Positions 63,985 to 64,000 of a stretch of 64,000 bases of DNA are shown one piece after another. The DNA is from Nitratireductor thuwali (lineage in GTDB: Bacteria; Pseudomonadota; Alphaproteobacteria; Rhizobiales; Rhizobiaceae). A program made the translations under genes and the position numbers. The notes under the pieces were generated by a model that was not told the DNA's origin, searched no databases, and saw only the letters and a program-made list of their open reading frames with translations. Location: contig NZ_CP030941.1 of assembly GCF_036621415.1 (NCBI RefSeq), forward strand, positions 3,036,001 to 3,100,000, written 5' to 3'. Positions within the stretch are counted from its first letter, which is position 1. Each line of letters opens with the position of its first letter.

Positions 63985-64000
63985 ACCCTTCTGGAAGGGT
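63985..64000 (+). terminator. hairpin after tdh at the window edge
   Basis: ACCCTTC (63985-63991), TG loop, GAAGGGT (63994-64000), 3 bases after the stop. Any T-run lies beyond the window. Confidence 0.4.

Overview
The window is GC-rich chromosomal DNA with dense, tightly packed genes and strong G/C third-position bias. The gene content and order point to an alphaproteobacterium of the Hyphomicrobiales (Rhizobiales), most likely a Phyllobacteriaceae-type genome such as Mesorhizobium, Nitratireductor or Aquamicrobium. Supporting evidence: the rpmH-rnpA-yidC...engB...argB...dapD-dapE block, the hisS-hisZ-hisG operon, plant-type GshA, DUF4170 next to waaA-lpxK, a YcnI-PCuAC fusion, and intergenic palindromic repeats of the kind common in rhizobia. 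Genus-level placement is an inference.

Layout. 1-6 kb: the end of a LUD-domain gene, a PPP-type phosphatase, a conserved hypothetical, rsmE, gshA and a DUF937 gene. 6-15 kb: rpmH-rnpA-yidC, then engB and argB. Accessory genes sit between them: a VOC protein, a hexapeptide acetyltransferase, a Tat-type msrB, and an ECF sigma / RskA anti-sigma / fasciclin set. 14.6-20.6 kb: an EamA transporter, an exported hypothetical, a GGDEF cyclase, a HAD nucleotidase, a copper-related pair (YcnI-PCuAC and DUF2946) and a LOG-family gene. 20.7-28.1 kb: dapD-DUF805-dapE for lysine and peptidoglycan precursor synthesis, an MFS/Lrp divergent pair, then truA, fmt and def (tRNA modification and translation initiation/maturation). 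28.5-33.5 kb: rmuC and the histidine genes hisG, hisZ and hisS. 34-46 kb: a TadG-like pilin-assembly protein, a HAD phosphatase, ribF, ileS, a lipoprotein, tadA, an RluB-type pseudouridine synthase, rsmD and a patatin. 46-56 kb: a KefB-type antiporter, pmbA, a CysQ/IMPase-like gene, then an envelope run DUF4170-LPLAT-waaA-lpxK, DUF2093 and mutL. 60.3-64 kb: glutaryl-CoA dehydrogenase and the threonine catabolic pair kbl-tdh.

The standout accessory region is 57.2-60.1 kb, between mutL and the acyl-CoA dehydrogenase. It is a tight three-gene operon: an sce7726-like protein carrying a PD-(D/E)XK/QxxxY nuclease signature, an sce7725-like protein, and a zinc-ribbon RES-domain protein (predicted NAD-degrading). 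It follows a 1.3-kb gene-free stretch and looks less GC-biased than its neighbours. I infer a possible defence or toxin-antitoxin-like module.

Intergenic DNA is rich in several distinct repeat families: a ~100-bp double-hairpin element, ~200-bp RIME-like inverted-repeat elements, ~180-bp direct repeats and short GC palindromes. One of them supplies the 3' end and stop codon of hisG. No tRNA, rRNA, CRISPR array, insertion sequence or prophage gene was seen.
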